A stretch of 64,000 nt of DNA. Source: Amycolatopsis rifamycinica. GTDB lineage: Bacteria > Actinomycetota > Actinomycetes > Mycobacteriales > Pseudonocardiaceae. The translations under genes were made by a program, and so were the position numbers. The notes below the pieces were generated by a model that saw only the letters and a list, made by a program, of their open reading frames with translations, did not search any database and was not told the origin of the DNA. The first letter of the stretch is position 1. Every line of letters starts with the position of its first letter. The stretch spans positions 124,001 to 188,000 of the forward strand of contig NZ_JMQI01000083.1 in the NCBI RefSeq assembly GCF_000695625.1. The letters are read 5' to 3'. Positions 50,211 to 56,777 of the stretch are shown here, one piece after another.

Positions 50211-51047
50211 ATGGGTGAACAGAAGCGCGAACTGCCGCCGGTCCCGGACCGGCTCCCGGTGGCGGTGGTGGACGCGCACACCCATCTCGACGCGTGCGGC
50301 GCGGTCACCGCGGCCGATGTCACGGCCATGGTCGACCGCGCCGAGCGCGCCGGCGTCGCCCGCGTCGTCACGGTCGCCGACGACCTCGCCTCGGCCCGCT
50401 GGGCCGTCGAGGCGGCGGGCTGGGACCGGCGGGTGTTCGCCGCGGTCGCGATCCACCCGACCCGGACCAAGGAGTTCGGCGAGGCCGAACGGGCCGAGGT
50501 CGAGCGCCTGGCGGCCGCCGACCGCGTGGTCGCCGTCGGCGAGACCGGCCTCGACTACTACTGGGACTACTCGCCGCACGACGCCCAGCAGGAGGCGTTC
50601 CGCTGGCACATCGACCTCGCCAAGCGGCTCGGCAAGCCGCTGATGATCCACGACCGCGATGCCCACGACGACGTGCTGCGCATCCTGGCCGAAGAGGGTG
50701 CGCCGAACGCCGTAATTTTCCATTGTTTTTCCGGCGACGCGGAAATGGCCCGCAAGTGCGTCGACGCGGGGTATGTCCTTTCCTTCGCGGGAACGGTGAC
50801 GTTCAAGAACGCGAAGGGCCTCCACGAGGCGGCCCGGCTCTGCCCGGCGGGCCAGTACCTCGTCGAGACCGACGCGCCGTTTCTGACCCCCCACCCGTTC
50901 CGTGGGCGGCCGAACGAGCCGTTCGGGGCCGCGTACACCGTCCGTCACCTCGCGGCGCTCAGGGGCGAAGCCGTCCACGAAGTCGCCGAAGCGGTCCGGA
51001 CCACCGCCGAACGGGTCTACCGACTCCCCAGTGTCACAACGGGTTGA
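50211..51047 (+). CDS. tatD: TatD-family metal-dependent hydrolase
   Basis: A 278-residue TIM-barrel nuclease/hydrolase. Metal ligands are in VDAHTHLD, AVGETGLDYYW, MIHDRDA, FHCFSG and the late ETDAPFL. TatD proteins act as 3'-5' exonucleases on damaged DNA or D-amino-acyl substrates. The metG-tatD-rpfB-rsmA order is conserved in actinobacteria. The ATG has AAGAAGG upstream. Confidence 0.94.
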   Translation: MGEQKRELPPVPDRLPVAVVDAHTHLDACGAVTAADVTAMVDRAERAGVARVVTVADDLASARWAVEAAGWDRRVFAAVAIHPTRTKEFGEAERAEVERLAAADRVVAVGETGLDYYWDYSPHDAQQEAFRWHIDLAKRLGKPLMIHDRDAHDDVLRILAEEGAPNAVIFHCFSGDAEMARKCVDAGYVLSFAGTVTFKNAKGLHEAARLCPAGQYLVETDAPFLTPHPFRGRPNEPFGAAYTVRHLAALRGEAVHEVAEAVRTTAERVYRLPSVTTG

Positions 51048-51121
51048 ACGCATTGCGACAACAGGGTTCCCGATTCGCCCACTGGTGAAGTGACCCAGAT
51101 CACGACACTCCGGGGGGTGTT

Positions 51122-51335
51122 TGCGCAACCCGCCGCGACCCGTTACTGTCCCGTGATCGTGCCGGTCGGTACTGCACTCAGCAGTTGCCGGCTGTTACGC
51201 CCACAGTCACGTCAGTGCACGTCGGGGAAGCGGAACCAGGAGCGGTACGGCCTGGAACCGTGACGATGGCGCCGGCTGAGGGCCCAGACGTAAAGGTGCT
51301 GCCCCGAACGGCGCCTTGGGAAAGGGAACGACCCG
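51122..51335 (+). promoter_or_regulatory. Promoter and structured leader of rpfB
   Basis: TTGCGC (51122), 17 bases, TACTGT (51145) form a reasonable promoter, giving a leader of roughly 180 bases. The leader contains ACTGC-ACTCA-GCAGT (about 51170) and distant GGCGCC copies that can pair. In M. tuberculosis the rpfB leader is known as an RNA switch. I find no strong match to the c-di-AMP (ydaO) consensus, so the type is open. Confidence 0.5.
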
Positions 51336-52763
51336 GTGACAGGTAGCAGACAGGCTGGAGCGCGCTCCGCGGCCGTACTCGATCGCGAATTCGAGGACAC
51401 TGCGTACGGCCAGCTGGACTTCTCCGACGACCCGAACATCACGCAGCAGGACATCCTCGCCGCGCTCGGCCCGGACGCCGACGCGATGATGGCCGAGATG
51501 GACGTCGACGTCGACGAGCTCATCCGCCTCATCAACGCCGAGACGACCTACCTGCCGCCGATCGTCATCCCGGACGGCCTCGAGGAGGACCGCACCGCTT
51601 CCCCCGAAGCGCGTCGTGCGGCTCTGGACGAGGGCCTCCGCCAGACCACCAAGGTCTGGAAGCGCCGCTTCCTCAAGGGCGCCGTCCTCAGCGTCATGAT
51701 CAGCATCGCCGGCGGCGGCGCGGCGGCGCTGGCGATGAACAAGAGCATCACCGTCGACGTCGACGGCCACCAGCAGACCGTGCACTCCTTCGGCGGCACC
51801 GTCGGCGAGGTGCTCGAGGACGCGGGCCTGTCCGTCGGCGAGCACGACTCGCTGTCCCCGTCCCCGCAGGCGGAGGTCGGCGACGGCGGCGTCATCAAGC
51901 TCGAGCGCGGCCGCCAGCTGAAGATGATCGTCGACGGCACCGAGCGCACCTCCTGGGTCCGCGCGACGCACCTCGGCGACGCGCTGAGCCAGCTCGGCAT
52001 GGCCGAGATGGACAAGCCCGGCACGTGGATGTCGATGCCGAAGGACGGCGAGCTGCCGCTCCAGGGCGCCACCGTCGAGATCAAGACCCTGAAGAACATC
52101 ACCCTGTACGACGGCGGCAACGCGCCGAAGCAGGTGAAGACGACCGCGGTCACGACGAAGGAGTTCCTGGGCGAGTACAAGCTCACCCTGGGCCCGGAGG
52201 ACCAGGCCGAGGGTGGCCTGGACGTCAAGCTGACCGACGGCGCCGAGGTGCACATCAGCCGCACCGGCGTCTCGACGGTCACCCAGAAGGAGAGCATCGA
52301 CCCGCCCGAGCAGCGCGTCGACGACCCGAACCTGGCCAAGGGCAAGACGCAGGTCGAGGACCCGGGCACGCCCGGCGAGAAGGAAGTGACCTACAAGGTC
52401 ACGCAGAAGAACGGCAAGGAGACCGGCCGGGAGACCATCTCCGAGAAGGTCATCACCCAGCCGAAGCCGAAGATCGTCCACGTCGGCACCAAGCAGGCCC
52501 CGGCCCCGGAGATCGGCGACGGTTCCGCGTGGGACCGCATCGCGCAGTGCGAGTCGGGCGGCAACTGGGCCATCAACACCGGCAACGGCTACTACGGCGG
52601 CCTCCAGTTCGACAAGCGCACGTGGGACGCCTACGGCGGCGACCAGTACGCGGCCTACCCGAACCAGGCCACCCGCGAGCAGCAGATCGCGGTCGCGGAA
52701 AAGGTCAAGGCCGGCCGCGGCGGCAGCTACAGCGCCTGGCCGGTCTGCGGCAAGAAGGCCTGA
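51336..52763 (+). CDS. rpfB: Resuscitation-promoting factor RpfB
   Basis: A 475-residue cell-wall lytic transglycosylase that promotes growth resumption. Order: a 110-residue cytoplasmic N-terminus, one membrane helix (about 110-130), three DUF348 repeats (about 135-300), a G5 domain (about 325-400, GTPGEKEVTYKV) and the Rpf domain (about 405-475) with catalytic Glu in CESGGNW and YYGGLQFDKRTWDAYGG. The long acidic cytoplasmic extension is larger than in classical RpfB. The GTG start at 51336 follows GGGAAAGGGAACG. A terminator closes the gene. Confidence 0.94.
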   Translation: MTGSRQAGARSAAVLDREFEDTAYGQLDFSDDPNITQQDILAALGPDADAMMAEMDVDVDELIRLINAETTYLPPIVIPDGLEEDRTASPEARRAALDEGLRQTTKVWKRRFLKGAVLSVMISIAGGGAAALAMNKSITVDVDGHQQTVHSFGGTVGEVLEDAGLSVGEHDSLSPSPQAEVGDGGVIKLERGRQLKMIVDGTERTSWVRATHLGDALSQLGMAEMDKPGTWMSMPKDGELPLQGATVEIKTLKNITLYDGGNAPKQVKTTAVTTKEFLGEYKLTLGPEDQAEGGLDVKLTDGAEVHISRTGVSTVTQKESIDPPEQRVDDPNLAKGKTQVEDPGTPGEKEVTYKVTQKNGKETGRETISEKVITQPKPKIVHVGTKQAPAPEIGDGSAWDRIAQCESGGNWAINTGNGYYGGLQFDKRTWDAYGGDQYAAYPNQATREQQIAVAEKVKAGRGGSYSAWPVCGKKA

Positions 52764-52775
52764 CAGGTCTTTCGC

Positions 52776-52808
52776 AACGGCCCCCGTCCACCTCGGACGG
52801 GGGCCGTT
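52776..52808 (+). terminator. Hairpin terminator after rpfB
   Basis: A perfect 14-bp stem, AACGGCCCCCGTCC with its complement, and loop ACCTC, starting 13 bases after the rpfB stop. There is no T-run, as is common in high-GC actinomycetes. Confidence 0.82.
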
Positions 52809-52827
52809 CCGCGTGCGCCAACAGGCA

Positions 52828-52962
52828 TCACGCGTGTCCCCGCAGGCATCACGCGTGCCTGGGCGGGCCTCACGCGTGATTCGCGGGGCATCAGGCCGAT
52901 GTCCGCCCTATCACGCGTGATGCCCTTCCCATCACGCGTGATGCCTCTCCAGTCACGCGTGA
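52828..52962. repeat. Tandem 21-bp array of TCACGCGTGA palindromes
   Basis: TCACGCGTGA or close variants begin at 52828, 52849, 52870, 52911, 52932 and 52953, with a degenerate unit at 52891. The step is 21 bp (20 once), so every palindrome faces the same side of the helix. The array ends 45 bases before rsmA. Confidence 0.9.
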
Positions 52963-52995
52963 TGCCCGGCCCGGCACGCCGGCCGGCCCCCTGGG

Positions 52996-53001
52996 TAGGC
53001 T
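52996..53001 (+). promoter_or_regulatory. -10 element of rsmA
   Basis: TAGGCT lies six bases before the rsmA GTG, the same spacing as rsmI and ispE. A leaderless message is likely. Confidence 0.65.
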
Positions 53002-53007
53002 CGTCCG

Positions 53008-53844
53008 GTGGTTGAACTGCTGGGACCGGCCGAGATCCGGGCGCTGGCGGCCGAGCTGGACGTGCGGCCGACCAAGAAGCTCGGGCAGAACTTCGTGCAC
53101 GATCCCAACACCGTCCGGCGGATCGTCGAGCTGGCGGGCGTCGGCGAGGACGACGTCGTTCTCGAGGTCGGGCCCGGTCTCGGGTCGCTGACCCTCGGGC
53201 TGCTCGCCACCGGGGCGCGGGTCGTCGCCGTCGAGATCGATCCCAAGCTCGCTGAACGGCTGCCGAAGACCGTCGCCGAGCGGGGGCCCGAGGCCGCGGG
53301 AAACCTCACCGTCGTCGGGGCCGACGCCATGCGCGTCACCCGGGAGGAACTGGGCGAGCCGACCGCCCTCGTCGCCAACCTGCCCTACAACGTCGCCGTG
53401 CCGGTCGTGCTGCACCTGCTGGCCGAGGTGCCCTCGCTCAAGACGGGGCTCGTCATGGTGCAGACCGAGGTCGCCGACCGGATGGCCGCCGGTCCCGGCA
53501 GCCGGATCTACGGCGTGCCCAGCGTCAAGCTCGCCTGGTACGGCAGCGCACGCAAGGTCGCCGCCGTGCCACGCTCGGTGTTCTGGCCCGTGCCGAACGT
53601 CGATTCCGCGCTCGTCGCGTTCGAGCGGGGCGACACGACGGCGTCCGAAGACCGGGATCAGCTCTTCGGCCTGGTGGACGCCGCCTTCTCACAACGCAGG
53701 AAGACGCTCCGGGCCGCGCTCGCGGGCTGGGCGGGCTCGGCCGAGCGCGCCGGCGCACTGCTGACGGCCGCCGGGATCGATCCCCGGACCCGAGGCGAAC
53801 AGCTGGACGTGCACGACTTCGCCCGGATCGCCGCCGCGCGTTGA
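53008..53844 (+). CDS. rsmA: 16S rRNA (A1518/A1519-N6) dimethyltransferase
   Basis: A 278-residue KsgA-type enzyme that dimethylates two adenines in helix 45. It shows KKLGQNFVHDPN, SAM motif I EVGPGLGSLT, EIDPKLAE and the catalytic NLPYN, plus the C-terminal FSQRRKTLR. In M. tuberculosis it is followed by ispE. Here a 0.4-kb regulated leader and a metN-like gene intervene. Confidence 0.96.
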   Translation: MVELLGPAEIRALAAELDVRPTKKLGQNFVHDPNTVRRIVELAGVGEDDVVLEVGPGLGSLTLGLLATGARVVAVEIDPKLAERLPKTVAERGPEAAGNLTVVGADAMRVTREELGEPTALVANLPYNVAVPVVLHLLAEVPSLKTGLVMVQTEVADRMAAGPGSRIYGVPSVKLAWYGSARKVAAVPRSVFWPVPNVDSALVAFERGDTTASEDRDQLFGLVDAAFSQRRKTLRAALAGWAGSAERAGALLTAAGIDPRTRGEQLDVHDFARIAAAR

Positions 53845-53990
53845 GACTCCGCCCGCGTTAAGACTCCACAGTGGAAGCGGGGAAAAATACCCCCTCTCGA
53901 CCCGTGATCCCGCGATTCGGACACCTCCACTCGTGTGATCTGGGCCGACAGGCTTGCTTTCGCTCCTCGGGATCGGTTTTACTCAGTACG

Positions 53991-54077
53991 TCCATCCCGA
54001 GCGACTGAGAGACCTGGCTCGCCGAAGTCGCAGCAACCACCCTCCGCAGGGCAGGTGCTACCGCCAGGACCGATGGA
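53991..54077 (+). ncRNA. SAM riboswitch (S-box type)
   Basis: The core contains GACTGAGAGACCTGGCTCG and GTCGCAGCAACC, matching S-box consensus elements. Helix P1 pairs TCCATC (53991-53996) with GATGGA (54072-54077). Further stems are CGAGC/GCTCG (53998/54017), CCCT/AGGG near 54040-54051 and a short GGT/ACC hairpin. The 3' strand of P1 overlaps GGAGG, the likely ribosome binding site of the leader peptide that follows, so ligand binding could hide it. Confidence 0.75.
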
Positions 54078-54088
54078 GGCCGTTTTCG

Positions 54089-54181
54089 ATGAAGAGGGTA
54101 GCTCGCCCCCTGCTCCTGACCAGGCGTCGCGTTGTCGACGAAGGCCGCCGCTCCGTGACCGCATGTCGACGCTCCAACTGA
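54089..54181 (+). CDS. Putative regulatory leader peptide (cysteine-type)
   Basis: A 30-residue frame with GGAGG nine bases upstream. The product contains LLLTRRRVVDEGRRS and ends TACRRSN. This matches the pattern LTRRxxVDxxRxxSxxCR of actinobacterial leader peptides found before sulfur-assimilation genes, where ribosome stalling at cysteine codons adjusts transcription. It is too short for standard gene calling. It lies between the SAM riboswitch and the metN-like gene. Confidence 0.65.
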   Translation: MKRVARPLLLTRRRVVDEGRRSVTACRRSN

Positions 54182-54288
54182 GCTTGTCGTAGCCGGTCCA
54201 CCTCTTCTTCACGCACCGTCCGAACAGGACGGAACTCGCTTGCGGCCGGGTGCTGCGCCGTGCGTGCACCCCGTTTTCTGGAGCCTTC

Positions 54289-55302
54289 GTGATCACCGTC
54301 GAAAACCTGTCCAAAACCTTTGCCACCAACGGAAACTCCGTCGTCGCGCTGCGGGATGTGAGCGTCGACGTCCAGGCGGGCTCGCTCTTCGGCGTGGTCG
54401 GTCCCGCCGGGTCGGGCAAGTCCGTCCTCGCCCGGTGCATCGCCCTGCAGGAGCGTCCCGACCGCGGTGTCGTCCGCCTCGACGGCCTCAACACCGGCAC
54501 CCTCGACGGGCGCCGGCTCCGCGAAATCCGCCGTCAGCTCGGCGTCGTCTCCACGAAACCGGAGCTGATCGCCGAGCGCACCATCGCCGGCAACATCGCT
54601 TCCCCGCTGGAGCAGCTCGGCGTCGACGGCCCGCAGCGCCGCAGCCGGGTCGGCTCGCTGCTCGACCTCGTCGGCCTGACCCCGCGCGCCACGCAGCGTC
54701 CCGGCGAGCTGTCCGCCGGCCAGCTCCGCCGCGTCGCGGTCGCGAAGGCACTGGCGGCGGCCCCGGCCGTGCTGCTCGCCGACGACCCGACCGCCGGGGT
54801 CGACCCGGAGGAGGCCGGCGCGGTGCTCGCCGTCCTCGACCGGGCGCGTTCCGAGCTGGGCGTCACCGTCGTCGTCACGACGCCGGACGCGGGCGTGGTC
54901 CGCCGGGTCTGCGACGACGTCGCGGTGCTGGAGGACGGCACGGTCGTCGAGCGCGGCACGGTGCTCGAACTGATCGCGGACCCGGCCAGCCGCACCGCGC
55001 GGGCGCTGCTGCCGGCCATCGAGACCACCCGCGGGCAGACGGCCCGCTACGACCGCTCGGCCGACGTCGTGCTGGTCGGTTTCGCCTCGGTGGGTGCGCT
55101 GCTGCCCGAGGCCGCCGGCCGCTTCGACGTCGAGTTCGCCACCATCGGCGGCGGCCTGACCCGCATCGGCGACACGCCGGTCGGCCGCTTCCGCCTCGGC
55201 GTCCGCGGCGAGCGGGCCGACGCGGCCCTGGCCTGGGTCGCCGAGCGCGGCGGCCACGTCACGCACACCGCCCGCGGCCCGCAGGGTGTCGCGGCCGCCT
55301 GA
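54289..55302 (+). CDS. Solitary MetN-like ABC protein with NIL domain, degenerate ATPase
   Basis: A 337-residue protein shaped like the methionine importer ATPase MetN: a nucleotide-binding domain (1-240) and a C-terminal NIL methionine-sensing domain (about 258-330). Walker A (GPAGSGKS, 38-45) and signature LSAGQ (141-145) are intact. The Q-loop Gln aligns with Thr89, the Walker B Glu with Asp166 (LLADDP) and the H-loop His with Pro199, so hydrolysis is doubtful. No metI or metQ is nearby. GGAG precedes the GTG at 54289. The riboswitch and leader peptide upstream tie it to SAM and cysteine supply. It may be a sensor or regulator (inference). Confidence 0.85.
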   Translation: MITVENLSKTFATNGNSVVALRDVSVDVQAGSLFGVVGPAGSGKSVLARCIALQERPDRGVVRLDGLNTGTLDGRRLREIRRQLGVVSTKPELIAERTIAGNIASPLEQLGVDGPQRRSRVGSLLDLVGLTPRATQRPGELSAGQLRRVAVAKALAAAPAVLLADDPTAGVDPEEAGAVLAVLDRARSELGVTVVVTTPDAGVVRRVCDDVAVLEDGTVVERGTVLELIADPASRTARALLPAIETTRGQTARYDRSADVVLVGFASVGALLPEAAGRFDVEFATIGGGLTRIGDTPVGRFRLGVRGERADAALAWVAERGGHVTHTARGPQGVAAA

Positions 55303-55320
55303 TCTCCGTCCACGAGCGTG

Positions 55321-55383
55321 GGCTCCGGGTGGCGGAGCCCCGGCTGGTCACCGCCCCGATGCGCAGGTCGCATCGGGGCGTTT
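55321..55383 (+). terminator. Double hairpin terminator after the metN-like gene
   Basis: GGCTCC/GGAGCC (55321-55339) is followed by a perfect 12-bp stem CGCCCCGATGCG with loop CAGGT (55352-55380) and TTT. It separates the gene from ispE. Confidence 0.85.
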
Positions 55384-55394
55384 CCGCGGGCACG

Positions 55395-55400
55395 TAGGCT
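55395..55400 (+). promoter_or_regulatory. -10 element of ispE
   Basis: TAGGCT lies six bases before the ispE GTG and twelve bases after the terminator, identical in layout to rsmA and rsmI. Confidence 0.65.
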
Positions 55401-55406
55401 GGTCGG

Positions 55407-56369
55407 GTGCTCGCCGTAGTTCCGCCCCCAGTCACCGTCCGGGTCCCGGCCAAGGTCAACCTGCACCTTTCGGTCGACGACCTGCGCGAAGACGGTTACC
55501 ACGAGCTGGTCACCGTGTTCCAGGCGCTGTCGCTGACCGACGAGGTGACCGTCGCGGTCACCGAAGAGCCCGGCATCGAGGTCTACGGCGAGGGGGAGGG
55601 CTCGGTCCCGACCGGCCCCGAGAACCTGGCCTGGCGAGCCGTCGAGGCGCTGGCCGCGCACGCCGGGCGCACCGGCGAGCCGAAGGTCCGGGTGGTGCTG
55701 CGCAAGGGCATCCCGGTCGCCGGCGGCATGGCGGGCGGCAGCGCCGACGCGGCGGCGACGCTGGTCGGGCTGGCGAGCCTCTGGAACCTCGACGTCACCC
55801 GCGACGAGCTGGCCGGGATCGCCGCCGGCCTGGGCAGCGACGTCCCGTTCGCGCTCTACGGCGGCACCGCGCTCGGCACCGGCCGCGGCGAGCAGCTGGT
55901 CCCGGTGCTGTCGCGGCACACGTTCCACTGGGTGCTGGCCTTCGCCGCCGAAGGGCTGTCGACGCCGAAGGTGTTCGGCGAGCTCGACCGCCTGCGCGCG
56001 GCGGGCAACCCGCCCCGGATCGGCTCGCACACGCCGGTCGTCGAGGCGCTGGCCTCGGGTGATCCGCGCCAGCTGGCTCTCCTGCTGGGCAACGACCTCC
56101 AGGCGGCGGCGGTCTCGCTGCGGCCCGACCTGCGCCGCACGCTCCGGGCGGGGGTGAACGCGGGCGCGCTCGCGGGCACGGTGTCCGGCTCGGGTCCGAC
56201 GTGCGCGTTCCTCTGCGAGGACGCGCAGTCGGCGGTGGAGGTCGCGGCCGAGCTGTCGGGCGCCGGCGTGTGCCGGACGGTCCGCGTGGCCCACGGCCCG
56301 GTTCCCGGCGCCCGCGTCGTCGGCGGCGACGACGCGAACCGGCCGACGCCGCCGCGGGTGCACGCATGA
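55407..56369 (+). CDS. ispE: 4-diphosphocytidyl-2-C-methyl-D-erythritol kinase
   Basis: A 320-residue GHMP kinase of the MEP isoprenoid pathway. It shows VRVPAKVNLHL, the phosphate loop PVAGGMAGGSADAAA, GSDVPFALYGG and the C-terminal GTVSGSGPTCAFL. The start is GTG with a leaderless-type promoter. The stop overlaps the ASCH gene as ATGA. Confidence 0.95.
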   Translation: MLAVVPPPVTVRVPAKVNLHLSVDDLREDGYHELVTVFQALSLTDEVTVAVTEEPGIEVYGEGEGSVPTGPENLAWRAVEALAAHAGRTGEPKVRVVLRKGIPVAGGMAGGSADAAATLVGLASLWNLDVTRDELAGIAAGLGSDVPFALYGGTALGTGRGEQLVPVLSRHTFHWVLAFAAEGLSTPKVFGELDRLRAAGNPPRIGSHTPVVEALASGDPRQLALLLGNDLQAAAVSLRPDLRRTLRAGVNAGALAGTVSGSGPTCAFLCEDAQSAVEVAAELSGAGVCRTVRVAHGPVPGARVVGGDDANRPTPPRVHA

Positions 56370-56773
56370 AGCACGCCGAATTCGCGTTCCCCGGCCCGCT
56401 GCGCGACAAGCTCGTCGCGGCGATCCTGCGCGGGGAGAAGACGTCGACCACCGGCTTGGTCGCCGAATACGAGATGTACGGCGAGGAACTGCCCGTCGTC
56501 GGCGAACGCGAGCTGATGATCGACTCGGCGGGCGAAGGGGTCGCGATCCTGGAGACCACCGAGGTCCGCGTCATCCCGCTGTCCGAAGTGGACCTGCGGC
56601 ACGCGCTCGACGAGGGCGAAGGCTTCACCAGCGTCGCCGAATGGCGCGCCGACCACACGGACTACTGGCAGAGCGCGGAAATGCGGGCGGCCATGGAAGA
56701 TCCGGAATTCACCGTGGACGACACGACAATGGTCGTGGCGACCCGGTTCACCATTGTAGAGAGGATCGGCTGA
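56366..56773 (+). CDS. ASCH-domain protein
   Basis: A 135-residue protein of the ASCH fold, a PUA-like RNA-binding superfamily. It has FPGPLRDKLVAAILRGEKTS at the N-terminus, where the GxKxxT motif is typical, and a late DYWQSAEMR. The gene is coupled to ispE by a four-base overlap and is followed four bases later by an ABC-F gene, suggesting one transcript. The RNA target is unknown. Confidence 0.85.
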   Translation: MKHAEFAFPGPLRDKLVAAILRGEKTSTTGLVAEYEMYGEELPVVGERELMIDSAGEGVAILETTEVRVIPLSEVDLRHALDEGEGFTSVAEWRADHTDYWQSAEMRAAMEDPEFTVDDTTMVVATRFTIVERIG

Positions 56774-56777
56774 ACGG

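Noticed and set aside
51157..51335. c-di-AMP (ydaO) riboswitch before rpfB
   Set aside because: Expected for some rpf genes, but the conserved ydaO core strings are not visible by eye. It is left as an undefined leader.
52828..52962. CRISPR array
   Set aside because: Units are 21 bp and continuous, with no unique spacers of 30-40 bp and no cas genes.
54289..55302. A complete methionine importer
   Set aside because: No MetI permease or MetQ binding protein lies on either side, and the ATPase residues are altered.
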